From Pelagicoccus enzymogenes (lineage in GTDB: Bacteria > Verrucomicrobiota > Verrucomicrobiia > Opitutales > Opitutaceae): DNA of 64,000 nucleotides. Under the pieces are notes generated by a model that was not told where the DNA came from, made no database searches, and saw only the letters and a list, made by a program, of their open reading frames with translations. Location: contig NZ_JACYFG010000036.1 in assembly GCF_014803405.1 (NCBI RefSeq), positions 536,334 to 600,333 on the forward strand, in the 5' to 3' direction. Shown in pieces: positions 54,568 to 63,056 of this stretch (its first letter is position 1; every line of letters starts with the position of its first letter). The position numbers and the translations under genes were made by a program.

Positions 54568-54806
54568 GGAAACAGATTTCGACGTCCCCTGTCACACGTC
54601 TAGTACCTCGCCCAACCCCTTTAGCAAAGCCATCTCGAGAGCATCCATCAAAGTTCAGGGATACGCTTGACTCAGTTTCACAACACTATTTCAACCAACA
54701 CCCGAAAACTAGCGCAGTTCCCCACTCCCCACCCCCTTGACCGACCGGTTCGAGCTCACAGAGGCACGGAGCCAACTGGCGCATCCCGTCAATTTTAAAT
54801 ACCTCA

Positions 54807-55415
54807 ATGGACAACACATTCTCAGCTACGCTCATTGACGCTTGGAACATCATCGTTTCAGGCGGCTGGATCATGATTCCGCTCTTCTTGCTAGGGCTTG
54901 TCGCCTTCTACGTCGGCGCTCGCCTGCTCCTCTTCTTTTTCCGAGGAAACCACAAGAAGACTTCCATCGCCACCTGCGAAGAATGGGTACGCGACGCTTC
55001 CAAGGCTCAGGGCACGGTGGGCGAGATCATTCGCTACTCCCAAGACGGCGTCTCCTCGGTTGAAGACATCCAAGACCGCTTCTCCGAAATCCGCACCGCG
55101 GAAATTCCCCGCCTGCAGCAAAACATCACTTTCCTGCAGATCATGATCAACACCGCCCCTCTGATGGGTCTGCTCGGTACCGTACTCGGCATGTTGACCA
55201 CCTTCTACGGAATCGCCCTCGGCGGCTCCGAGAGCACCACTTCCATCGTGGCTGGCGGTATCCAAGTCGCCCTCATCACCACCCAGATGGGCCTCTGCCT
55301 CGCCATCCCCGGCTACATCTTCGTCTACTTCCTGAAGCAGAAGGTCATCGACTACGAAAGCTTCCTCGTCCGCTTGGAAAGCATCTCGCTCCAGCACTTC
55401 GCCAACAAAGCCTAA
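54807..55415 (+). CDS. exbB: MotA/TolQ/ExbB-family proton channel protein
   Basis: This 202-residue protein has a membrane segment near 18-42 and two more near 115-137 and 150-175, the ExbB/TolQ topology. The signature NTAPLMGLLGTVLGMLTTF is at about 112-130. It converts proton motive force for TonB-dependent transport. A tonB gene follows after 38 bases; no exbD-like gene lies between or near them. Confidence 0.88.
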   Translation: MDNTFSATLIDAWNIIVSGGWIMIPLFLLGLVAFYVGARLLLFFFRGNHKKTSIATCEEWVRDASKAQGTVGEIIRYSQDGVSSVEDIQDRFSEIRTAEIPRLQQNITFLQIMINTAPLMGLLGTVLGMLTTFYGIALGGSESTTSIVAGGIQVALITTQMGLCLAIPGYIFVYFLKQKVIDYESFLVRLESISLQHFANKA

Positions 55416-55453
55416 GCGCCTCAAGCTAAGCCCAACACGAACCTTCAGACGCA

Positions 55454-56107
55454 ATGAGCTCTAACTACACCCCTTCGGACCAACAGGGAAACACCTTCTT
55501 CAACGGAACGCTCGCCGTAGTGTTCACCGTCGGCGTATTCGCCATCCTTCCCTTCCTACAATTCCTCGACAGCATGGGCAAGAAGGCCACGCTCGTCGAC
55601 ACCGCGGAAACCTCCGTGCAGCCGCCGCCACCTCCCCCAGAGGACCAGCCGCCTCCACCCGAAGAGGAGAAGGAAGTTCAGGAGCCCGAGATGGAAGAAC
55701 CTCCCCCTCCCATGACCTTGGCTCAGCTGGAAATGGCCCTCAACCCGGGCTCCGGCGACGCGACAGGCGACTTCGGTTTCGGCGACTACGACAGCGGCAT
55801 CGACGCCCTCGCCGGCATGCAGATCTTCTCCCTGGCCGACGTTGACAAGAAGCCCAGCGCTTTGGTGATGTCCACGCCGCTCTATCCCTACTCCATGCAG
55901 CAGTCCAAGACCAAGGGCCGCGTCATCGTAGAATTCGTCCTGGACGCCAACGGCAAGGTGCACCGCGTTCGCGCCACCAAGTCCACCCACCGCGAGTTCG
56001 AAGAGCCCGCCATCCAGTGCGTGCAACGCTCCACTTGGAACCCTGCAGCTAAGGACGGCAAGCCGGTAGCCTGTAAGGTGCGCATCCCTATCGACTTCTC
56101 GCCCTAG
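55454..56107 (+). CDS. tonB: Energy transducer TonB
   Basis: This 217-residue protein has one N-terminal membrane segment (about 18-38), a Pro/Glu-rich spacer (QPPPPPPEDQPPPPEEEKE) and a C-terminal TonB domain (TPLYPYSMQQSKTKGRVIVE, later AIQCVQRSTWNPA). It would transmit energy from ExbB to outer-membrane receptors. A broken paralogue of exactly the same length lies 630 bases downstream. Confidence 0.92.
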   Translation: MSSNYTPSDQQGNTFFNGTLAVVFTVGVFAILPFLQFLDSMGKKATLVDTAETSVQPPPPPPEDQPPPPEEEKEVQEPEMEEPPPPMTLAQLEMALNPGSGDATGDFGFGDYDSGIDALAGMQIFSLADVDKKPSALVMSTPLYPYSMQQSKTKGRVIVEFVLDANGKVHRVRATKSTHREFEEPAIQCVQRSTWNPAAKDGKPVACKVRIPIDFSP

Positions 56108-56130
56108 GGTTTCCCAAAGAAATTTCCCAA

Positions 56131-56158
56131 GCGACCGCTTCCCGCGGTCGCTTTTTTT
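56131..56158 (+). terminator. Intrinsic terminator of exbB-tonB
   Basis: GCGACCGC and GCGGTCGC form an 8-bp stem with a short loop, followed by seven T residues, 23 bases after the tonB stop. Confidence 0.9.
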
Positions 56159-56640
56159 GCGCCTCGCATTTTGTGGGAGCGTGCCTGTCACGCGATCGAG
56201 GCTTGTGGGAAGCGACCTTGCGTCGCGATCGAGGACAGCAAAGCAAGACCAACCTAACGCCGCAGCCACCACCTCGGCGATCGCCGACCTGACCCTATTT
56301 CACTGCATCGATAAAGTGGCGGGACCTTCTAGGTCGCGTGCCTGGGGAGATGCGGGAGCAGGATGTGTCGCCGCATTGCTCGGTAGCCCCCGCTTTTTTT
56401 AATCGTGGCGCAAGGCCACTTCCTACATTCGAGACTACTGATCGCGGATTGCTGATTGGAGTTCTCCTGCCAAACGGACGACGTGGCAGTCGTCCCTCCA
56501 CCTCCCATCTTCTGGAGGGACCGGTGCCACCCGGTCCACGTCGGCCTGAGAAACAGGTTCATTTTGCGGGAGCCCCCTCGTCCCGCGCTGCCCTTACCCA
56601 CCGCGACCGCCCCCTTGCGAAAGCCGCTCCGAATCCTCCC
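56159..56640. repeat. Intergenic REP-like sequences
   Basis: Two palindromic elements at about 56171-56235 (GGAGCGTGCCTGTCACGCGA and AGCGACCTTGCGTCGCGA) and an inverted copy of the GGACCTTCTAGGTCGC-type segment near 56320 fill much of this stretch. No gene is supported. Confidence 0.65.
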
Positions 56641-56653
56641 TAAAAACACAAAT

Positions 56654-56701
56654 ACTACAACTGTAGTCTTTACTTTTCTCCACCACTTCCTACATTCGTA
56701 G
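56654..56701 (+). promoter_or_regulatory. Paired BlaI/CopY-type palindromes upstream of tonB2
   Basis: ACTACAACTGTAGT (56654-56667) is a perfect 14-bp palindrome with core TACAnnTGTA. A weaker one, CTACATTCGTAG (56690-56701), follows 36 bases later; both continue GTC-TTA or GTCATTA. They lie 37-84 bases upstream of the ATG, where an operator would act. Confidence 0.55.
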
Positions 56702-56737
56702 TCATTAACTCGCAATCCACCTCAACCCCGGAAAAAC

Positions 56738-57391
56738 ATGAGTCACATATACACCCAAGAACGCACCCCCGCCACCAGCAACCTCAAGGCCCTCTTCCTT
56801 GGAATCCTAGGAGTCACCGCCATCTTCGGCATCCTGCCGCTACTCACCGGAATACCCGATCTCCTCAACCGGATCCCCATCACCCCACCCGATGAAATTG
56901 CGCTGCAGCGACCGCCTGAGATTCCGGTAGAGCCACCCAAGCCGGAAATCAAAAAGGACAAGATCGAGATCAAGGACCTCGAGGAGCCGCTGCCTCTCAT
57001 CACGCCCGACCAAATGGCCCTTCTCTTGAACCCCAGCCACAACGGGGCGGGAGTCTATGTCGATACCGGCATGTCCTTTCTCGAAGGCGACGATACATCG
57101 ATGACCACCTTCATGCAAAGCGAGCTCGACCAGTAACCACGGGCCCTCGTCGCCGCCAAACCGCTCTATCCCTACAGCATGCAGCACACGAAGACGAAGG
57201 GGCAAGTCACAGTGGAATTCATCATCGACGAAACCGGTCGCGTCCTACGCCCACGCATCATCTCCGCCAGCCACCGCGACTTCGAACAAGCCGCCCTCGA
57301 TGCCGTCACCAAGTCAAAGTGGCAGCCAGGACGCAAAAACGGCAAGGACGTACGCACCCTGGTCCGCCTGCCCGTAAACTTTAAGCCGTGA
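56738..57391 (+). pseudogene. Second TonB gene broken by one in-frame stop codon
   Basis: The frame encodes a TonB-like protein: membrane segment at about 18-40, Pro-rich spacer (PPEIPVEPPKPEIKKDK) and C-terminal domain (AAKPLYPYSMQHTKTKGQVT, ending LPVNFKP). A TAA at 57134-57136 interrupts it; reading continues in the same frame afterwards. Aligned with the intact tonB (VDKKPSALVMSTPLYPYSM), the stop falls on a Lys codon, so a single AAA-to-TAA change explains it. Total length equals that of the intact gene (217 codons). A terminator follows, so the locus looks recently inactivated. Confidence 0.85.
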
Positions 57392-57445
57392 AACGTTACG
57401 CCGTGAAACGCTAATTTAGACTAAGAACGAACGACTGATTCGCAG

Positions 57446-57471
57446 GGCCGTCTCGCGCCGAGACGGCCTTT
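57446..57471 (+). terminator. Intrinsic terminator after tonB2
   Basis: GGCCGTCTC and GAGACGGCC form a perfect 9-bp stem with a five-base loop, then TTT. Confidence 0.8.
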
Positions 57472-57671
57472 CGCGTGCAACGACGCAATCAATTACGCAT
57501 AACGCAAAATCAGAAATGGCATCCATACGTTGTCGTGGCGTGCCCTCAGGTCCTCACGCTCTCTCCTTCCCCGGAATTTCGGGCGATGCCTACCCTGTCG
57601 CAGCACTCACCCCATCGCTAACCTACCCGATCCGTCCAGGAAATCTGGAACCCTAGAACTCGAACGAATCT

Positions 57672-58130
57672 ATGAGCCAGTACACGCTTCATATCAACGG
57701 AACGACCCGCACGGTAGACGTTGCGGACGACACTCCACTCCTCTGGGTCCTGCGCGACCACCTCGGCCTCGTCGGCACCAAGTTCGGTTGCGGCAAGGGA
57801 CTCTGCGGAGCCTGCACCGTGCACCTCAACGGGGCAGCCATGCGCTCCTGCCAGCTCCCCGTCGGAGCCGCCGCAAGCGGCAAGATCACCACCATCGAAG
57901 GCTTGGCCAAAAACGGAAAGCTCACTCCCGTGCAGGAAGCCTGGATCGAGCACGACGTCCCCCAATGCGGCTACTGCCAAGCCGGACAAATCATGAGCGC
58001 CACCGCCCTGCTGGCCAACAACCGAAAGCCCAGCGACTCCGAAATCGATGCCGCCATGTCCGGCAACCTCTGCCGCTGCGCCACCTACACTCGCATCCGC
58101 GAAGCCATCCACACCGCCGCCAAAAGCTGA
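57672..58130 (+). CDS. iorA: (2Fe-2S) small subunit of an aldehyde/isoquinoline oxidoreductase
   Basis: This 152-residue subunit carries two [2Fe-2S] clusters. The plant-type ferredoxin site has Cys40, 45, 48 and 60 ([17 protein letters not shown]), and the helical domain has Cys99, 102, 134 and 136 ([10 protein letters not shown] and NLCRCATY). It passes electrons from the molybdenum subunit encoded downstream. Two-subunit enzymes of this type, without a FAD subunit, include isoquinoline 1-oxidoreductase; the true substrate is unknown. Confidence 0.88.
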   Translation: MSQYTLHINGTTRTVDVADDTPLLWVLRDHLGLVGTKFGCGKGLCGACTVHLNGAAMRSCQLPVGAAASGKITTIEGLAKNGKLTPVQEAWIEHDVPQCGYCQAGQIMSATALLANNRKPSDSEIDAAMSGNLCRCATYTRIREAIHTAAKS

Positions 58131-58553
58131 ACTCAATTCCGTAGGGTTGGACCTAGGTCCAGACCGCAATGCAGGGCAGGATGCACAACCCTTTCACACA
58201 AAAAAAAGCCAGCATCATGAGCCAACGCAACGCCGCCCTGCTCTCCGCGACCCCTGCGTCTTCCACGGCAAAAAAATAACAACCCGTTCACCCAAGATCC
58301 GAGTCAATCTGAGACATCTGCCTGTCCTGAGCTTGTCGAACGGGCGGTCAAAAAAACAAACCAGTCCCTCGCTTGGCTCGATCACGAATCGGTAATCAGT
58401 GATCTCTGATCAAAATCCAAAATCAGTAATCTCAATAAAAGCCTCCGCGATCTCCACGGACTCCGCGCTTAAGAGTTAACAGCCCCCTCAAACTACAAAA
58501 AATTTTCCATGAGCCAACGCCACGCCGCTCCCATCTCAAAGAAGGAAATTCGC
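58131..58553. repeat. Intergenic region between iorA and iorB with a decayed start
   Basis: A 20-codon frame at 58217-58279 begins MSQRNAALLS, resembling the MSQRHAAPIS frame at 58509, so the 5' region of iorB appears partly duplicated. The space between holds repeat-type pieces (GAGCTTGTCGAACGGGCGG and AATCAGTAATCTC). The ATG at 58509 lacks a ribosome-binding site. Confidence 0.55.
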
Positions 58554-60785
58554 ATGACCGACACAATCAGCAACTTGCAATCTTCAATCAACAATCGGAA
58601 AGCCTCCCGTCGCGACTTCGTCAAGGCCAGCGCCCTCGCTGGCGGCGGACTCCTCCTCAGCGCTCTCTTTCCGACCAGTAGGGCCAGCGCCGCAACCGGA
58701 GCTTCCTCGGTTTTCGCCCCCAACTTCTACATCAAGATCGACAGCCAAGGCCTCGTCACCCTCATCTCCAAAAACCCGGAAATCGGCCAAGGCATAAAAA
58801 CCTCCCTACCCATGATCATCGCCGAGGAACTGGAGGCTCCTTGGGAAAACGTCACCGTCGAGCAAGCCGGCCTCGTACTGGGACTGAAAGGCTGGCAAGG
58901 CGCCGGCGGCAGCGGAGCCACCCCGAGCCACTACATGGACTTCCGCAAGGTCGGGGCCGTAGGACGCACCCTGCTCGAGCAAGCCGCAGCCCAGAAGTGG
59001 AACGTACCCGTCGAGCAATGCCAAGCCGACCAAGGCTACGTCAAGCACACCGCCTCCAAGAAGAAGCTCGCTTACAAGGACCTCGTCGACATCGCCGCCC
59101 AGCTGGAAGTGCCGGATCCCGATTCCGTCACCCTCAAGGACCCAAAGAACTTCAAGCTGCTCGGCCGACGCGTCACCGGAGTGGACAACCACGCGATCGT
59201 CACCGGCAAGCCCCTCTTCGGCATCGACCAACAGCACGACGGCCTCCTTTACGCCACCTTCGTGCGTTGCCCCGTCTTCGGCGGCAAGCCACGTACTGCG
59301 AACCTGGATACGATCAAAAGCATGAGCGGCATCGTGGACGCCTTCATCGTGGAAGGCACCGACGACGCCTTCGGCCTGCGCCCCGGCATCGCCATCGTTG
59401 CCCGCGATACCTGGACCTCCTTCAAGGCCCAACAAAGCCTGCAAGTGCTCTGGAAACAGGAGGACATGTCCGAGCAAAACTCCCTGCTCTACCGCGAAAA
59501 GGCCCTGCAGCTCGCTAAGGAGGACGGCAAGCAGCTGCGCTCCGACGGCGATGTCGCCGGCGTCCTCGCTTCCACCGACAAGGTGGTGGAAGCCACCTAC
59601 GAGTACCCCTTTCTCTCGCACACCAATCTCGAGCCCCAGAACACCACCGCCCTCTACAAGGACGGCCTCATGCAAATCTGGAGCCCCACCCAGAACGCCA
59701 TCAACGGACACGGCCTCGTCAAAGAGCTCTTCCAACTTTCCGACGACAAGGTGAAGATCGACATGACCCGCATCGGCGGAGGCTTCGGGCGCCGCCTCAT
59801 GTCCGACTTCATCTGCGAAGCCGCCGCCATCGCCCACAAGCTGGAAGGCACGCCCGTGAAGGTGACTTGGACCCGCGAGCAAGACATGCAGCACGACTAC
59901 TACCGCGCCGCCGGCTGGCACCACTTCAAGGGAGCCGTGAGCGACGACGGGAAGATCGCCGCCTGGTCCGACCACTTCGTCACCTTCGGGCTTAATTCCG
60001 ACGAGCAAACCGGGCGCGGAGCCAACATGTCCAGCGACGAATTTCCCATCCGTTTCATCGACAACGCGCAACTCAGCCAAACCATTCTCAATACCAACGT
60101 GCCCATGGGCTGGTGGAGAGCTCCCGGCAGCTGCGCCATCGCCTTCGCCACCCAAGGCTTCATCGACGAGCTCGCCGCCCAAGCCGGACGCGATCCCTAC
60201 CAGTTCCGACTCGACCTGCTCGGTCCCGACCGCGAAGTGGAATCCGGCAACCGACGCGGCCCCGTCTACGATTCGGGACGCATGAAAAACGTCCTCACTC
60301 TCGCCGCCCAAAAAGCGGGCTGGGGCAAGAAGCTGCCCAAAGGCAGCGGCCAAGGCATCGCCTTCCACTTCAGCCACCGCGGCTACGTCGCCGTGGTCGC
60401 CGAAGTGACCGTCGCCCCCAACGGCTCCCTCACCGTCGACAAGCTTGTAGCCGGCGTGGACGTCGGCCCCCTCATCAACCTCTCGGGAGCCGAAAACCAA
60501 GTGCAAGGCTCCATGATCGACGCCCTCAACGCCGCCTGGCAGCAAGAGGTCACCATCGAAGGCGGACGCGTGCGTCAAACCAACTTCGACGACAATCCCA
60601 TGCTCCGCATCGGCCAGTCGCCCAAGGTGGAAGTCTACTTCGATCAAAGCGACAACCCTCCCACCGGCCTCGGCGAGCCCGCTTTTCCGCCCACCACGCC
60701 CGCCATCACCAACGCCATCTACGCGGCCACCGGCAAACGCATCCGCACCCTGCCCCTCAGCAAAACCAACCTCAGCTGGACGTAG
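58554..60785 (+). CDS. iorB: Molybdopterin-binding large subunit, isoquinoline oxidoreductase type
   Basis: This 743-residue subunit belongs to the xanthine dehydrogenase/aldehyde oxidase family. A Tat signal (SRRDFVKASALAGGGLLLSA, about 18-37) predicts a periplasmic enzyme. Family segments include NPEIGQGIKTSLPMIIAEEL, GRRVTGVDNHAIVTGKPLFG, RIGGGFGRRL, PMGWWRAPGS and the C-terminal GLGEPAFPPTTPAITNAIYA with the conserved Glu. ATG 58554 is chosen because AAGGA precedes it by seven bases. It should act with IorA and a c-type cytochrome on an unidentified aldehyde or N-heterocycle. Confidence 0.88.
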   Translation: MTDTISNLQSSINNRKASRRDFVKASALAGGGLLLSALFPTSRASAATGASSVFAPNFYIKIDSQGLVTLISKNPEIGQGIKTSLPMIIAEELEAPWENVTVEQAGLVLGLKGWQGAGGSGATPSHYMDFRKVGAVGRTLLEQAAAQKWNVPVEQCQADQGYVKHTASKKKLAYKDLVDIAAQLEVPDPDSVTLKDPKNFKLLGRRVTGVDNHAIVTGKPLFGIDQQHDGLLYATFVRCPVFGGKPRTANLDTIKSMSGIVDAFIVEGTDDAFGLRPGIAIVARDTWTSFKAQQSLQVLWKQEDMSEQNSLLYREKALQLAKEDGKQLRSDGDVAGVLASTDKVVEATYEYPFLSHTNLEPQNTTALYKDGLMQIWSPTQNAINGHGLVKELFQLSDDKVKIDMTRIGGGFGRRLMSDFICEAAAIAHKLEGTPVKVTWTREQDMQHDYYRAAGWHHFKGAVSDDGKIAAWSDHFVTFGLNSDEQTGRGANMSSDEFPIRFIDNAQLSQTILNTNVPMGWWRAPGSCAIAFATQGFIDELAAQAGRDPYQFRLDLLGPDREVESGNRRGPVYDSGRMKNVLTLAAQKAGWGKKLPKGSGQGIAFHFSHRGYVAVVAEVTVAPNGSLTVDKLVAGVDVGPLINLSGAENQVQGSMIDALNAAWQQEVTIEGGRVRQTNFDDNPMLRIGQSPKVEVYFDQSDNPPTGLGEPAFPPTTPAITNAIYAATGKRIRTLPLSKTNLSWT

Positions 60786-60829
60786 GAGCGACCTTGGTCG
60801 CGAAAGCCGAGCTATGGTGCACAGACGCT

Positions 60830-61180
60830 GTGAGAAGTGGCCTTGTCGAAGGTCCAGTCCTCGCCGAAGGTGTGCCACAATATCCATCTGCGAAGAAATG
60901 GGTCAGGTCGGATTCCGTCTACACTCGGTTAATTCGCGACACGGTCGCTAAGAAGGTACCTACGGCCTCAGGCTATGCTGCTACCGCTCAATCAGTAATT
61001 CAGCCCCCGCCTCATGGGCGTTCTTCCACGTCCACTGTTTCGTCGTTTCACTCCTCCTACCGAAGCCGGAGGCTGAGACTTGAGGAGTGCCAACGAGGAA
61101 ACATGTCGGTCGAGCCCCCCCCCAACATCCATTGCAAGAGCATCTGTGCAAATCTGTGTCATCAGTGGTTAAGAAGCAGT
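60830..61180. repeat. Long dispersed repeat, copy 2
   Basis: This copy matches 52588-52915, including GGCGTTCTTCCACGT, GAGGAGTGCCAACGAGGAAA and CATTGCAAGAGCATCTGTGC, with some indels. A REP-like sequence (60782-60805) precedes it. No gene is supported. Confidence 0.8.
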
Positions 61181-61398
61181 GCAGGAGCACCTCCTTCAGA
61201 ACATAGAGTACCGAGAGTAAACGCAGTGACGACACTCGGGAAGCGCCGCGACGAGACAAGGGATGCAATCCCTCGAACAGAGCCATTTTTGCTGAGCAAA
61301 AATGGCGGAGAGAGAGGGAATGAACGCTTCGCTAGTGTCGTCGCTATCGCTCCTCGGTACGAACCCAGGGTTCTCATCCCTCTCGCACTAACATAACA

Positions 61399-61432
61399 AA
61401 AAGGCTTCCGTCCCATCGAGGGATTGGAAGCC
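61399..61432 (-). terminator. Terminator-like hairpin, second tRNA-Ser repeat unit
   Basis: Same stem and T run as in the first unit, 241 bases further on. Confidence 0.75.
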
Positions 61433-61639
61433 ATTCTATAGTGGCGGAGAGTACCGAGGAACGCAGTGACGACACTCGAGGAGCGCCGCGACGAGACAAG
61501 GGATGCAATCCCTCGAACGGAGCCATTTTTGCTGAGCAAAAATGGCGGAGAGAGAGGGAATGAACGCTTCGCTAGTGTCGTCGCTATCGCTCCTCGGTAC
61601 GAACCCAAGGGTTCTCATCCCTCTCGCACTATCATAACA

Positions 61640-61673
61640 AAAAGGCTTCCGTCCCATCGAGGGATTGGAAGCC
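61640..61673 (-). terminator. Terminator-like hairpin, first tRNA-Ser repeat unit
   Basis: On the minus strand GGCTTCC...GGAAGCC is followed by TTTTTG, about 110 bases after the tRNA. Confidence 0.75.
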
Positions 61674-61783
61674 ATTCTATAGTGGCGGAGAGTACCGAGG
61701 AACGCAGTGACGACACTCGAGGAGCACCGCGACGAGACAAAGGATGCAATCCCTCGAACAGAGCCATTTTTGCTGAGCAAAAA

Positions 61784-61871
<88 letters not shown>

Positions 61872-62246
61872 GGTCAAAGAAGCAGCGAAAGAATCTCCGC
61901 AGCGCACGCATGTCAACCTAAGTTTTCAAGGATCCGCAAAAGCCTTGAGATCGCACCCCCCAGTCCCGCCAAGCCGATGCGGACCGAGTGGCACCGGTCC
62001 CTCCAGAACAAAAAATGGAGGGACGACTGCCACGTCGTCCGCGCTGCAGGAAAACTCCAATCCGTAATCAGCAATCAGCAATCAGCAATTAGCCATTAGC
62101 CATTAGCCATTAGCCATTAGCCATCAACAATCCACCTCCGCGTCCTCTGCGAACTTCGCGGTTAAGTGAACAACACAGCGCTATCAGACGCGCTCCCAAC
62201 CAGATCCCATCGGAGTCCATCTCGTGTGCGGTTGAAACACTGTCTT

Positions 62247-62321
62247 GGTAGGGCGGACTGGCCCAGTCCGCCGCGGAGAAATGGTCCTGCAACGCGGCTG
62301 TCTGGGCCAGACAGCCCTACC
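62247..62321. repeat. REPIN-like element
   Basis: A 75-bp core with the same double hairpin as the array at 53 kb. The flanking segments up to 62400 are also shared. Confidence 0.85.
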
Positions 62322-62549
62322 CTCTTGAACACAGGAAACAGTTTTAATGGCACCCGTCCATCTGGGCGACCTGGAAGGTCCCGCCACTTTATCAGCAATC
62401 AGTAACTAGCCATTCGCTATTAGCCATCAACAATCCACCTCCGCGTCCTCTGCGAACTTCGCGGTTAAGCAAACAACACAGCGTCATCAGACGCGCTTCC
62501 AACCAGATCCCATCGGAGTCCATCTCGTGTGCGGTTGAAACACTGTCCT

Positions 62550-62624
62550 GGTAGGGCGGACTGGCCCAGTCCGCCGCGGAGAAATGGTCCTGCAACGCGG
62601 CTGTCTGGGCCAGACAGCCCTACC
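62550..62624. repeat. REPIN-like element, tandem to the previous one
   Basis: Second copy 303 bases downstream, in the same orientation. Its right-hand flank (CCTCCGCGTCCT) is interrupted by the IS110 element at about 62753. Confidence 0.85.
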
Positions 62625-62785
62625 CTCTTGAACACAGGAAACAGTTTTAATGGCACCCGTCCATCTGGGCGACCTGGAAGGTCCCGCCACTTTATCAGCA
62701 ATCAGTAACTAGCCATTCGCTATTAGCCATCAACAATCCACCTCCGCGTCCTTGTAGGTTCCCCACCATTGATTTCCAGCTTTTT

Positions 62786-62961
62786 GAGCCCTTCCGAGAA
62801 TGAGTCCATAACTCGTCGGAGGAAGGGCTCGAAAAGCCCTCTGCAAATGGCATTTTCAGAGGATGCCAGGATCGTTCGAACCGGCGGCCACCGGTCCGAA
62901 CGCGTTTCGAGTGAGATCAATCTGCGTCCGGAGCCCTCATTGAGCGAGCTCAGCGCTGAGC
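62786..62961 (+). ncRNA. Candidate IS110 bridge RNA leader
   Basis: Three hairpins lie between the left end and the transposase: GAGCCCTTCC...GGAAGGGCTC with an inner TGAGT/ACTC helix (62786-62830), CGTTCGAACCGG...CCGGTCCGAACG (62873-62902) and GCTCAGCGCTGAGC (62948-62961). IS110-group elements are known to encode a bridge RNA in this non-coding region. The exact ends are unknown. Confidence 0.5.
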
Positions 62962-63056
62962 AGCGATCCCTCGAAGCGACCTGGCTTGGATATCAAACAG
63001 TTGAAAGAGCCCGTCATCAAAGACGCGAGCTCACCTCTACAAGACAGATACAAGCC

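Larger units (their letters stand above)
61198..61783 (-). repeat. Tandem repeats carrying the tRNA-Ser 3' end
   Basis: Downstream of tRNA-Ser on its own strand are two full units of 240-241 bases and a partial one. Each full unit starts with the last 17 bases of the tRNA including CCA (copies ending at 61543 and 61303). Next come a hairpin (GCCATTTTTGCT/AGCAAAAATGGC) and a terminator-like hairpin with T run (stems 61644-61673 and 61403-61432). The partial unit spans about 61198-61302. The plan matches the E. coli tyrT repeats. Confidence 0.85.

Noticed and set aside
58806..60887. 693-codon antisense frame opposite iorB
   Set aside because: It is an antisense shadow of a clear molybdopterin-binding subunit gene.
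62769..63056. 96-codon N-terminal extension of the IS110 transposase
   Set aside because: It covers the structured leader. Family proteins begin at the IIAIDISKD segment.
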